The translations under genes and the position numbers were made by a program. 6,141 bases of DNA. It comes from Piscirickettsiaceae bacterium. GTDB lineage: Bacteria; Pseudomonadota; Gammaproteobacteria; Nitrosococcales; Methylophagaceae. Below the pieces are notes generated by a model. The model did no database searches and was not told the DNA's origin. It was given only the letters and a program-made list of their open reading frames with translations. How positions within the stretch are numbered: the stretch's first letter is position 1; each line of letters begins with the position of its first letter. Shown here piece after piece: positions 1 to 5,574 of the stretch. The stretch lies in the NCBI GenBank assembly GCA_030627065.1, contig DAOUSV010000096.1, positions 1-6,141 on the forward strand, given 5' to 3'.

Positions 1-248
1 ATGCAAAAACAGCCAATAATAAAATACGAGTTAGTGTTTTTGATACAGGTAAGGGAGTACCTGACGATTTTTTAACGAGTATTTTTAATTCATTTAATCG
101 ATTGGATAGAAGTTCATCAGGTATTCATGGATTGGGAGTTGGACTTACAATATGTAAGAAGTTGGTTGAGTTGATGTCAGGTAATATAGGTGCAGAGCTG
201 AATGAAAAAGAAGGTATGACTTTTTGGTGTGAATTTGATGAAGCATAA
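1..248 (+). CDS. Sensor histidine kinase, C-terminal fragment (ATP-binding domain)
   Basis: This is the last 81 codons (reading from base 3) of a gene that begins before the window. The visible part is the end of a HATPase_c domain: a G1-type box (DTGKGVP, fragment residues 14-20), an F-box (IFNSFNRLD, 27-35) and a G2 box (GLGVGLTICKKLVELMSG, 43-60), then the closing strand ending FWCEFDEA. This order is that of a two-component sensor kinase, which autophosphorylates on a histidine using ATP. The protein stops straight after the ATP-binding domain, so there is no C-terminal receiver domain; it is not a hybrid kinase with a fused C-terminal regulator. The sensory part and the partner regulator lie outside, so the signal cannot be inferred. 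The next gene starts 30 bases downstream on the same strand, so co-transcription is plausible. Confidence 0.9.
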   Translation, partial: AKTANNKIRVSVFDTGKGVPDDFLTSIFNSFNRLDRSSSGIHGLGVGLTICKKLVELMSGNIGAELNEKEGMTFWCEFDEA

Positions 249-278
249 AGTCGTTATTACTTACTAGGGAGAAATAGC

Positions 279-1550
279 ATGGTCGTAAAACGAAGAAACT
301 TTATTAAGTCAGCGTTAGCGGTAAGTGCTGCAGTCATACTTCCATCATCAATAAGCTTTGCCAAACGAACACTGAAAGCAACGCAACGCGTGATTGTGAT
401 TGGCGGTGGGTTTTCCGGTGCGACAGCGGCTAAGTATCTCAAAATATGGGGTGCTAATCTTGAGGTTATTATGATTGAGCGCAATGCTCAATTTGTCTCT
501 TGTCCACAAAGCAATCTTGTTATTGGTGGCAACCGAACCCTACAGCAGCTTACTCATGATTATCAGGGTTTAACTGACTATGGCGTACAAACGGTACAAG
601 CAGAAGTTGTTGCGATTGATACAGATAAGCAACAAGTTAGATTGCATGGTGGTGTCACCATTAATTATGATCGGTTAATTATTGCACCGGGTATTGATTT
701 TGTTTATGACGACTTACCGATGCTAGATAATTATGAAGCCCAACAAAAAATACCTCATGCATGGAAGGCTGGCCCACAAACAACGATTTTAAAACAACAA
801 CTTCACAGTATGAAACAAGGTGGCACAATGGTGATGACCGTGCCAGCTACGCCATTTAGATGTCCTCCGGGCCCATATGAACGTGCGTGTCAGGTTGCTT
901 ATTATCTTAAAAATCATAATCCAACCGCTAAACTATTAATCCTTGATGCTAATGGTGATGTGGCATCGAAAAAGGCGTTGTTTAAGTCAGTATGGCAAGA
1001 GTATTATGCTGATTTAATTGAATATATCCCAAATAGTTCGATTGAAAGTGTTGATGTTAAAACATTAGATGTGGAAACAGAGTTTGATAGTTTTTCGGCA
1101 AATGTATTGAATGTTATCCCTCAACAAAAAGCAGGGAAAGTAGCAGAGATGGCGGGAATTATCGATGTTGATCATCGCTGGTGTAGTGTTGACTTTCTTA
1201 CATATGAATCTAAGGTCAAAAATAAGGTACATGTGATTGGTGATGCTGTTCATGCCAAGTTGCCAAAATCAGGACATATGGCCAATGCACAAGCTAAAGT
1301 GTGCGCTGCTGCTGTGATTGCCTTACTGTCAGACCAACAACCAGAACAAGAACCTGTATTTAGTAATACTTGTTACAGCTTTGTCGATAATAAGCGAGCA
1401 GGGCATGTGGCGGCTGTCTATCGATATGATAAAGAAAAGTTAGCAATGATTGCTATGCCTGGTGGCGGTGTATCGGTAGAAGCTACTGAACTTGAAGGCG
1501 CTTATGCTGAGGCATGGGCTAAAAATATTTGGGCTGATACACTTCGCTAA
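279..1550 (+). CDS. fccB: FAD-dependent sulfide dehydrogenase flavoprotein subunit (FccB/SoxF-like), Tat-exported
   Basis: Homologue of the flavin subunit of flavocytochrome c sulfide dehydrogenase, which oxidises sulfide in the periplasm and passes electrons to a cytochrome c. The 423-residue protein begins with a twin-arginine signal (KRRNFIK at 4-10, hydrophobic stretch, likely cleavage after SFA at 26-28). The FAD-binding dinucleotide fold follows (VIVIGGGFSG, 38-47), with the second FAD contact VIGDA at 319-323. Cys75 in SCPQSN sits where the family attaches FAD covalently. Cys195 (FRCPPGPYERA) and Cys365 (NTCYS) match the redox-active disulfide pair. The C-terminus (EAWAKNIWADT) also aligns with the family as I know it, so the gene looks complete. 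Cys204 is an extra cysteine near the active site. The start is supported by AGGGAGA at 266-272, six bases before ATG. No fccA cytochrome gene is adjacent. The PPG at 196-198 is a motif type whose translation commonly depends on EF-P. A divergent sulfide:quinone-type reductase is less likely. Confidence 0.88.
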   Translation: MVVKRRNFIKSALAVSAAVILPSSISFAKRTLKATQRVIVIGGGFSGATAAKYLKIWGANLEVIMIERNAQFVSCPQSNLVIGGNRTLQQLTHDYQGLTDYGVQTVQAEVVAIDTDKQQVRLHGGVTINYDRLIIAPGIDFVYDDLPMLDNYEAQQKIPHAWKAGPQTTILKQQLHSMKQGGTMVMTVPATPFRCPPGPYERACQVAYYLKNHNPTAKLLILDANGDVASKKALFKSVWQEYYADLIEYIPNSSIESVDVKTLDVETEFDSFSANVLNVIPQQKAGKVAEMAGIIDVDHRWCSVDFLTYESKVKNKVHVIGDAVHAKLPKSGHMANAQAKVCAAAVIALLSDQQPEQEPVFSNTCYSFVDNKRAGHVAAVYRYDKEKLAMIAMPGGGVSVEATELEGAYAEAWAKNIWADTLR

Positions 1551-1554
1551 GATG

Positions 1555-1560
1555 TATACT
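1555..1560 (+). promoter_or_regulatory. Possible -10 element upstream of citrate synthase
   Basis: TATACT, one mismatch from the sigma-70 -10 consensus, lies just after the fccB stop and would give a leader of roughly 45-50 bases for the citrate synthase gene. No good -35 box is seen 16-18 bases upstream, so this is a weak call. There is also no convincing terminator in 1551-1613, so read-through from fccB remains possible. Confidence 0.22.
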
Positions 1561-1601
1561 GTCTATCCGTTTTTTAAATACTCTATTTTTAACGAGTGAA
1601 T

Positions 1602-1605
1602 GAGG
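1602..1605 (+). promoter_or_regulatory. Shine-Dalgarno that sets the citrate synthase start
   Basis: GAGG ends eight bases before the ATG at 1614. The same reading frame is open further upstream to a GTG at 1596, but that GTG has only an AT-rich stretch before it and its codons overlap this site. The ATG at 1614 is therefore the better start, giving an N-terminus MSDFLPGLEG. Confidence 0.6.
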
Positions 1606-1613
1606 CTATTTCG

Positions 1614-2774
1614 ATGAGTGATTTTTTACCTGGACTAGAAGGTGTCGCAGCAACAAAATCTGCCATTTCATTTATTGATGGTGAAAAAGGCCTGTTGTCA
1701 TATCGTGGTTATTCACTACAAACATTGGCTGAAAATAGTAGTTTTGAAGAAACAACATTATTGTTACTACAGGGTGAGCTACCTACATTCGTAGAGTTGG
1801 AAGAGTTTAAAGAGCAGCTTCGTGGCCAATACAGAATTAAATATCATATTCGTGAAATGATGCGCCACTTCCCATCAACTGGACATCCAATGGATATGCT
1901 GCAAACAGCCGTATCTAGCTTAGGCATGTTCTACCCAGGTAATGAATGCTTAACAGGAACTGATGCCTGTGAAGATTTGAATTATGTTCGCAATATGACT
2001 GTTAATATCATTGCCTCAATGGCACCACTTGTCGCGATGTGGGAGCATATGCGTCAAGGCTATGATCCTGTTGAACCGCGTGAAGATTTATCGGTAGCTG
2101 AAAACTTATTGTATATGTTTACAGGTAAAGACCCAGATCCATTGATGGCAAAAATCATGGATGTTTGTTTGATTCTTCATGCTGAGCATACTTTAAATGC
2201 ATCAACATTTTCAGCCCTAGTATCAGGTTCAACATTAGCTACGCCTTACAGTGTTATTTCTGGTGCAATTGGTACCTTATCGGGTCCATTACACGGTGGT
2301 GCAAACTCTCGTGTGGTTGATATGCTGAAAGAAATTGGCAGTGCTGATAAAGCAGAAGCTTGGATCGATAATGCACTAGCCAATAAAAAAGTAATTTGGG
2401 GAATGGGTCATCGTGAGTATAAGGTGAAAGACCCTCGTGCCACCATTTTACATAAACTAGTTTCAGAGTTAATTGAAGATCGCGGTAGTAAGTTAGACTC
2501 AACTTTTGAAACAGCCATGAAAGTGGAAGAAATTTGTGTCGATAGACTCGGGCACAAAGGGGTTTACCCAAATGTTGATTTCTATTCTGGTATTTTATAT
2601 GCTGAAATGGGCATTCCAGAAGATCAATTTACCGCCTTATTTGCCGTTGCACGTTCAGCAGGTTGGTTAGCACATTGGCGTGAACAGATTTCAGACAATC
2701 GTATTTACCGTCCTACGCAAATCTATACGGGTAGTGAACTTCGTGATTATACTGAACTAGCTGAGCGCTCTTAG
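1614..2774 (+). CDS. gltA: Citrate synthase (short form; 2-methylcitrate synthase not excluded)
   Basis: Condenses acetyl-CoA with oxaloacetate to citrate, the entry step of the TCA cycle, in the cytoplasm. The 386-residue protein has the catalytic triad in its usual settings: His227 in GPLHGGAN, His266 in GMGHREYKVKDPRA and Asp322 in NVDFYSGI. The ILHAEHTLNAST segment (about 187-198), HWREQ (354-358) and YRP (365-367) are other family signatures. At about 386 residues it lacks the extra N-terminal domain of the approximately 430-residue E. coli GltA, so it belongs to the shorter citrate/2-methylcitrate synthase group. Sequence inspection cannot separate GltA from PrpC in this group. No prpB, prpD or acnD neighbour is visible, which favours plain citrate synthase. 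The GTG at 1596 would add six residues but has a poorer ribosome binding site. The gene lies 63 bases after fccB with no obvious functional link. Confidence 0.88.
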   Translation: MSDFLPGLEGVAATKSAISFIDGEKGLLSYRGYSLQTLAENSSFEETTLLLLQGELPTFVELEEFKEQLRGQYRIKYHIREMMRHFPSTGHPMDMLQTAVSSLGMFYPGNECLTGTDACEDLNYVRNMTVNIIASMAPLVAMWEHMRQGYDPVEPREDLSVAENLLYMFTGKDPDPLMAKIMDVCLILHAEHTLNASTFSALVSGSTLATPYSVISGAIGTLSGPLHGGANSRVVDMLKEIGSADKAEAWIDNALANKKVIWGMGHREYKVKDPRATILHKLVSELIEDRGSKLDSTFETAMKVEEICVDRLGHKGVYPNVDFYSGILYAEMGIPEDQFTALFAVARSAGWLAHWREQISDNRIYRPTQIYTGSELRDYTELAERS

Positions 2775-2814
2775 AGACCTTTTTACTATAAGTGTTTTTT
2801 GACATAACAAGGTG

Positions 2815-2870
2815 AAAATAGTTGAAAAATCGTAGTTTACTAATGTAAATGAGAATTTTGAGACTATTTT
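2815..2870. terminator. Long imperfect palindrome between convergent genes; probable bidirectional terminator or dispersed repeat
   Basis: Two 26-base arms (2815-2840 and 2845-2870) flank a TAAT loop. By hand, 19 of 26 positions form Watson-Crick pairs and two more can form G-U pairs. The best blocks are the outer AAAATAGT/ACTATTTT and the inner TTTAC/GTAAA. A run of five T (2867-2871) closes the right side, and the opposite strand ends in TTTT. It sits in the 139-base gap between the 3' ends of the citrate synthase gene and epmB, where a terminator serving both strands would be expected. The stem is AT-rich, so strength is uncertain. It could instead be a copy of a dispersed palindromic element. 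Confidence 0.45.
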
Positions 2871-2913
2871 TAACGCAGGAATGTCAGAAAGGACGACTTA
2901 TTAACTGGTCTCC

Positions 2914-3921
2914 TTAAGCAATAACGGTTTTACTAGCCTCACCTTGTTGTTCACGTACTAAACGTGGCACAAGGTAGCCGGGCAATTCCTTTCTAATCTG
3001 CTCAATAAGTTTGATGCCGGTATCATCTGCCACATCAAAGTGACTTGCTCCTGCAACAGGATCAAGCAAGTGCAGATAATAAGGCATCACGGAAACATCA
3101 TTTAAACGCTCACTGAGCCTGATTAAGTGTTCAGCACTATCATTGATGCCTTTCAATAATACAGCTTGATTGAGTAACTGACAGCCTGCTTCTCGAAGCT
3201 TGTTTAATGCCTCGGTAACCTCATCATTAATCTCATTGGCATGATTAGCATGTACTACCATAACCATGGTCAAACGCGATGTATTGATCCAGTTGAGTAA
3301 ATGTTGATCAACACGTTCAGGTAAAACAATAGGTAAGCGGCTATGAATTCGCAAGCGTTTAATGTGTGGGATCTGTTCTAAATCAGAGACCATATTTTGC
3401 AGTTTAGTATCGCTAAGTACTAAGGGATCACCACCACTGAGAATTACTTCATTAATTGATGTGTCGTCTTTCAAAGACTGTAAAGTTTGTTGCCATTGCC
3501 CTGCCAGTGGATTGCTATCAGTATAAGAAAAATGACGACGAAAACAGTAACGACAGTGAATGGCGCAGGCACCAGTTGTCACTAATAAAGCCCGACCGCG
3601 ATATTTCTGTAATACACCAGGTGATGTGATGGCTAAATTATCACCAACAGGATCTCGGACAAAGCCATCAAGTTGAAGACTTTCATCAATCAAGGGAAAA
3701 ACTTGGCGTAATAAAGGATCGTTAGCATCACCATAGCGCATTTTATTAATATAGTTTTGAGGAACACGCAGAGGAAAGTTTTTGACGAGATCGGTATCGA
3801 TAGCGATCAACTTATCACTCAAGCCTAACTGGCTTAATAGCTCTACAGGATCTTTAATCACATTAGCCAATGCAATTTGCCATGCTTGTTTAGTGTTGAT
3901 AGGGTCAGTTTGCGGTATCAT
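2914..3921 (-). CDS. epmB: EF-P beta-lysylation protein EpmB (radical SAM lysine 2,3-aminomutase)
   Basis: Converts (S)-alpha-lysine to (R)-beta-lysine, the donor that EpmA attaches to elongation factor P. The 335-residue protein has the radical SAM CX3CX2C cluster motif (Cys119, Cys123, Cys126 in GACAIHCRYCFRRH), which binds a 4Fe-4S cluster and SAM. SGGDPL at 162-167 is typical of the lysine 2,3-aminomutase family. Lys331 near the C-terminus (GEASKTVIA) is the expected pyridoxal-phosphate lysine. The length, about 340 residues, is that of E. coli YjeK/EpmB, shorter than clostridial lysine 2,3-aminomutase (about 416), and the protein ends just after the PLP lysine as EpmB does. It is divergent from efp, as in E. 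coli, with 50 bases between the starts. No clear Shine-Dalgarno precedes its ATG (3919-3921). The gene context makes EpmB far more likely than a catabolic aminomutase. Confidence 0.95.
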   Translation of the reverse strand: MIPQTDPINTKQAWQIALANVIKDPVELLSQLGLSDKLIAIDTDLVKNFPLRVPQNYINKMRYGDANDPLLRQVFPLIDESLQLDGFVRDPVGDNLAITSPGVLQKYRGRALLVTTGACAIHCRYCFRRHFSYTDSNPLAGQWQQTLQSLKDDTSINEVILSGGDPLVLSDTKLQNMVSDLEQIPHIKRLRIHSRLPIVLPERVDQHLLNWINTSRLTMVMVVHANHANEINDEVTEALNKLREAGCQLLNQAVLLKGINDSAEHLIRLSERLNDVSVMPYYLHLLDPVAGASHFDVADDTGIKLIEQIRKELPGYLVPRLVREQQGEASKTVIA

Positions 3922-3944
3922 AGTCGTTTAGAAAAATTAATAGA

Positions 3945-3956
3945 CGACGATCGTCG
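3945..3956. promoter_or_regulatory. 12-bp perfect palindrome in the epmB-efp divergent intergenic region
   Basis: CGACGATCGTCG is a perfect inverted repeat centred between 3950 and 3951, in the 50-base gap between the starts of epmB and efp. It ends 15 bases before the efp ATG and just before its Shine-Dalgarno (AAGAGG, 3961-3966). A dyad in a shared divergent promoter region could be an operator, or a small hairpin in the efp leader. A loose promoter match for efp (TTGATA 3896-3901, 17 bases, CATAGT 3919-3924) would place it in the transcribed leader. No regulator family can be named from the motif. Confidence 0.35.
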
Positions 3957-3971
3957 CTCAAAGAGGTTAGC

Positions 3972-4541
3972 ATGGCAAGTGTAAGTACAAATCAATTTAA
4001 AGCTGGGCTTAAATTTATCTTAGATAACGACCCATGTAGCATCATTGAAAATGAGCTAGTAAAGCCAGGTAAAGGCCAAGCATTTAACCGCGTAAAATTC
4101 CGTAACCTGAAGACTGGTCGTGTAAATGAGCGTACATTTAAGTCAGGCGATAGCGTAGAAAGCGCAGATGTAATGGAAGTTGAATTAGAATATTCATATA
4201 CCGATGGCGAGTTTTGGTATTTCATGGATCCTGTAACATTTGAACAACACGCCGCAGATGCGAATGCTATCGAAGACTGTAAAAAATGGCTAAAAGAACA
4301 GTATGTTTACACGGTGACTCAGTGGAATGGTTCTCCTTTACTAGTAACAGCACCTAACTTTGTGAATTTAGAAGTTACTGATACAGATCCAGGTCTAAAA
4401 GGTGATACTGCTGGAACAGGTGGCAAGCCCGCAACGCTAGAAACAGGCGCAGTTGTACGTGTACCATTGTTTATGAATATCGGTGAGTTGTTACGAATTG
4501 ATACTCGCTCAGGTGAATATGTCGAAAGAGCTAAAAAATAA
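3972..4541 (+). CDS. efp: Translation elongation factor P
   Basis: EF-P binds between the ribosomal P and E sites and speeds peptide-bond formation at polyproline stretches. The 189-residue length is normal for bacterial EF-P. The KOW-like N-terminal domain covers about residues 1-65, followed by two OB-fold domains (about 66-128 and 129-189). The loop VKPGKGQAF places Lys34 exactly where E. coli EF-P is beta-lysylated; this is the EpmA/EpmB-type lysine, not the arginine rhamnosylated by EarP. The family signature near the end is recognisable (ETGAVVRVPLFMNIGE, then IDTRSGEYVERAK). AAGAGG at 3961-3966 precedes the ATG by five bases. The modification enzymes flank it on both sides: epmB divergent upstream and epmA 52 bases downstream on the same strand, so this EF-P is almost certainly modified by them. 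The EpmC hydroxylase gene is not in the window. Confidence 0.98.
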   Translation: MASVSTNQFKAGLKFILDNDPCSIIENELVKPGKGQAFNRVKFRNLKTGRVNERTFKSGDSVESADVMEVELEYSYTDGEFWYFMDPVTFEQHAADANAIEDCKKWLKEQYVYTVTQWNGSPLLVTAPNFVNLEVTDTDPGLKGDTAGTGGKPATLETGAVVRVPLFMNIGELLRIDTRSGEYVERAKK

Positions 4542-4553
4542 TACTTTTATTAA

Positions 4554-4583
4554 CCGTCATCCTCGCGTACGCGAGGATGACGG
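4554..4583. repeat. 30-bp perfect palindrome in the efp-epmA gap (REP-like hairpin)
   Basis: The two 15-base halves are exact reverse complements (CCGTCATCCTCGCGT and its complement), centred between 4568 and 4569. In RNA this gives a 13-bp GC-rich stem with a GTAC loop. It has no following T run on either strand, so it is not a standard intrinsic terminator. Its GTCATCC...GGATGAC form is like the palindromic repeats dispersed between genes in many proteobacterial genomes. It starts 12 bases after the efp stop, and its last two bases are the first two of the epmA Shine-Dalgarno. It could dampen epmA translation, protect the 3' end of efp mRNA, or both. Confidence 0.85.
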
Positions 4584-4585
4584 AG
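4582..4585 (+). promoter_or_regulatory. epmA: epmA Shine-Dalgarno, half buried in the upstream palindrome
   Basis: GGAG ends eight bases before the ATG at 4594 and fixes the epmA start. The frame is open upstream to a GTG at 4483, but that would overlap efp and read through the palindrome. The 4594 start gives 326 residues, matching the 325 of E. coli EpmA. The two G residues at 4582-4583 pair with CC at 4554-4555 at the base of the palindrome stem. Confidence 0.7.
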
Positions 4586-4593
4586 TAAAAATA

Positions 4594-5574
4594 ATGAATT
4601 TAGAACAGAGAAATTGGCAACCAACAGCTGATATAACAATACTAAAAAGACGGGCTCAGTATTTAGCTGATGTCCGTCTTTTTTTTGCTGAACGTGATGT
4701 ATGGGAGGTGGAAACACCGATACTATCGCCAGCCGCACCCACAGCACCTTATCTGGATAGTTTTACCACAGACTACATTCCACTAGGCTCGCAATCTAAG
4801 CAACGCTATTACCTGCAAACCTCACCAGAATTTGCCATGAAGCGACTGCTGGCGGCAGACTCAGGCTCTATCTATCAAATAGCCAAAGTCTTCCGAAATG
4901 GCGAACAAGGTAAACTTCATTCTCCAGAATTTACGATGCTGGAATGGTATCGACCTGATCTAACATTGCATCAACTTATCGATGAAGTGAATGCATTACT
5001 TCAACAGGCATTTAACTTACCAGCAGTTTGCCGCCTAAGTTACCGTTCAGTGTTTGAATTTTATTTAAAAATCAATGTATTTACTTGTTCAGATAATAAG
5101 ATTATGGAATGTGCCTTAAAGAGAATAAAAGGTTTGCCAACTGACTTGAATTTAGATCGTGATGGTTGGCTAGAATTGCTGATGAGCTATGTTATAGAGC
5201 CTAGATTAGCGGCAATGAATATGCCTCTTTTTATCTACGACTTCCCAGCTTCACAAGCCCAACTCGCCAAAATAAAACAAGACAATAGTGGATATGAAGT
5301 GGCTGATCGCTTCGAGCTTTATATCAACGGTGTAGAGCTTGCCAATGGCTACAATGAATTATTAGATACCAATGAATTACGCAAACGCTTTGAAGCGGAC
5401 AATCAACAACGAAAACTACAAAACAAAGCAGAAATACCACTAGATGAAAACCTACTTGCCGCTATGAAGCATGGCTTATCAGAATGTTCTGGTGTGGCGT
5501 TAGGATTAGATCGTTTGCTTATGTTGGTATTGGATAAAAATAATATATTTGAGGTTCAGAGTTTTACTTTATAA
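4594..5574 (+). CDS. epmA: EF-P--(R)-beta-lysine ligase EpmA (PoxA/GenX, LysRS paralogue)
   Basis: Activates (R)-beta-lysine with ATP and transfers it to Lys34 of EF-P. The protein is a class II lysyl-tRNA synthetase catalytic core without the N-terminal anticodon-binding domain: 326 residues against about 500 for LysRS. Motif 2 is seen as VFRNGEQGKLHSPEFTMLEWYRP (99-121, here abbreviated by its ends VFRN and LEWYRP). The NGVELANGYNEL segment is at 245-256 and motif 3 is GVALGLDRLLML (300-311). YYLQTSPEFAMKRLL at 72-86 is also typical. It lies 52 bases after efp on the same strand and probably shares its transcript. Its 5' end is unusual: a 30-bp palindrome overlaps the ribosome binding site, and a terminator-like hairpin lies over codons 17-31. 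The 3' end overlaps the convergent downstream gene by six bases, so no terminator separates them. Confidence 0.96.
   Translation: MNLEQRNWQPTADITILKRRAQYLADVRLFFAERDVWEVETPILSPAAPTAPYLDSFTTDYIPLGSQSKQRYYLQTSPEFAMKRLLAADSGSIYQIAKVFRNGEQGKLHSPEFTMLEWYRPDLTLHQLIDEVNALLQQAFNLPAVCRLSYRSVFEFYLKINVFTCSDNKIMECALKRIKGLPTDLNLDRDGWLELLMSYVIEPRLAAMNMPLFIYDFPASQAQLAKIKQDNSGYEVADRFELYINGVELANGYNELLDTNELRKRFEADNQQRKLQNKAEIPLDENLLAAMKHGLSECSGVALGLDRLLMLVLDKNNIFEVQSFTL
4644..4686 (+). terminator. Intrinsic-terminator-like hairpin inside the epmA coding region
   Basis: AAAAAGACGGGC (4644-4655) pairs with GTCCGTCTTTTT (4672-4683), one pair being G-U. The core is seven pairs, GACGGGC with GTCCGTC, and a short CAG/CTG stack (4657-4659 with 4667-4669) lies in the loop. 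Eight T residues (4679-4686) follow the core directly. This is the layout of a Rho-independent terminator on the plus strand, yet it covers codons 17-31 of epmA. Translating ribosomes would normally prevent it from folding. It may be a chance product of the codons for LKRR and VRLFF, or a real attenuator. Confidence 0.45.

Noticed and set aside
1551..1613. Possible terminator between fccB and citrate synthase (ACTC...GAGT dyad around 1580-1597).
   Set aside because: Four-base arms with a long AT loop and no T run after it; not supported as a terminator.
2254..2571. 105-codon minus-strand frame inside the citrate synthase gene.
   Set aside because: It lies wholly antisense to a clear conserved gene and its translation has no recognisable domain.
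1583..2875. The 12-mer CTATTTTTAACG occurs on both sides of the citrate synthase gene (1583-1594 and 2864-2875).
   Set aside because: About one 12-base match is expected by chance in a window this size, more so in AT-rich sequence, and nothing else extends the similarity.
2773..2911. GAGACC near the citrate synthase stop and GGTCTC near the epmB stop as distant inverted repeats.
   Set aside because: Only six bases at more than 120 bases distance; expected by chance.
2891..2913. Small hairpin (GGA-GAC with GTC-G-TCC) abutting the epmB stop on the minus strand.
   Set aside because: Only six pairs with a bulge and three T following; too weak to call a terminator beside the larger palindrome at 2815-2870.
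4483..4593. Upstream GTG start for epmA that would add 37 residues and overlap efp.
   Set aside because: The extension encodes palindrome sequence and has no family similarity; the ATG at 4594 has a proper Shine-Dalgarno and gives the usual EpmA length.
4550..4747. Open frame on the minus strand ending with an HPRVREDDG-like translation.
   Set aside because: It is opposite epmA, and that peptide is simply the palindrome read in frame; no ribosome binding site or family match.
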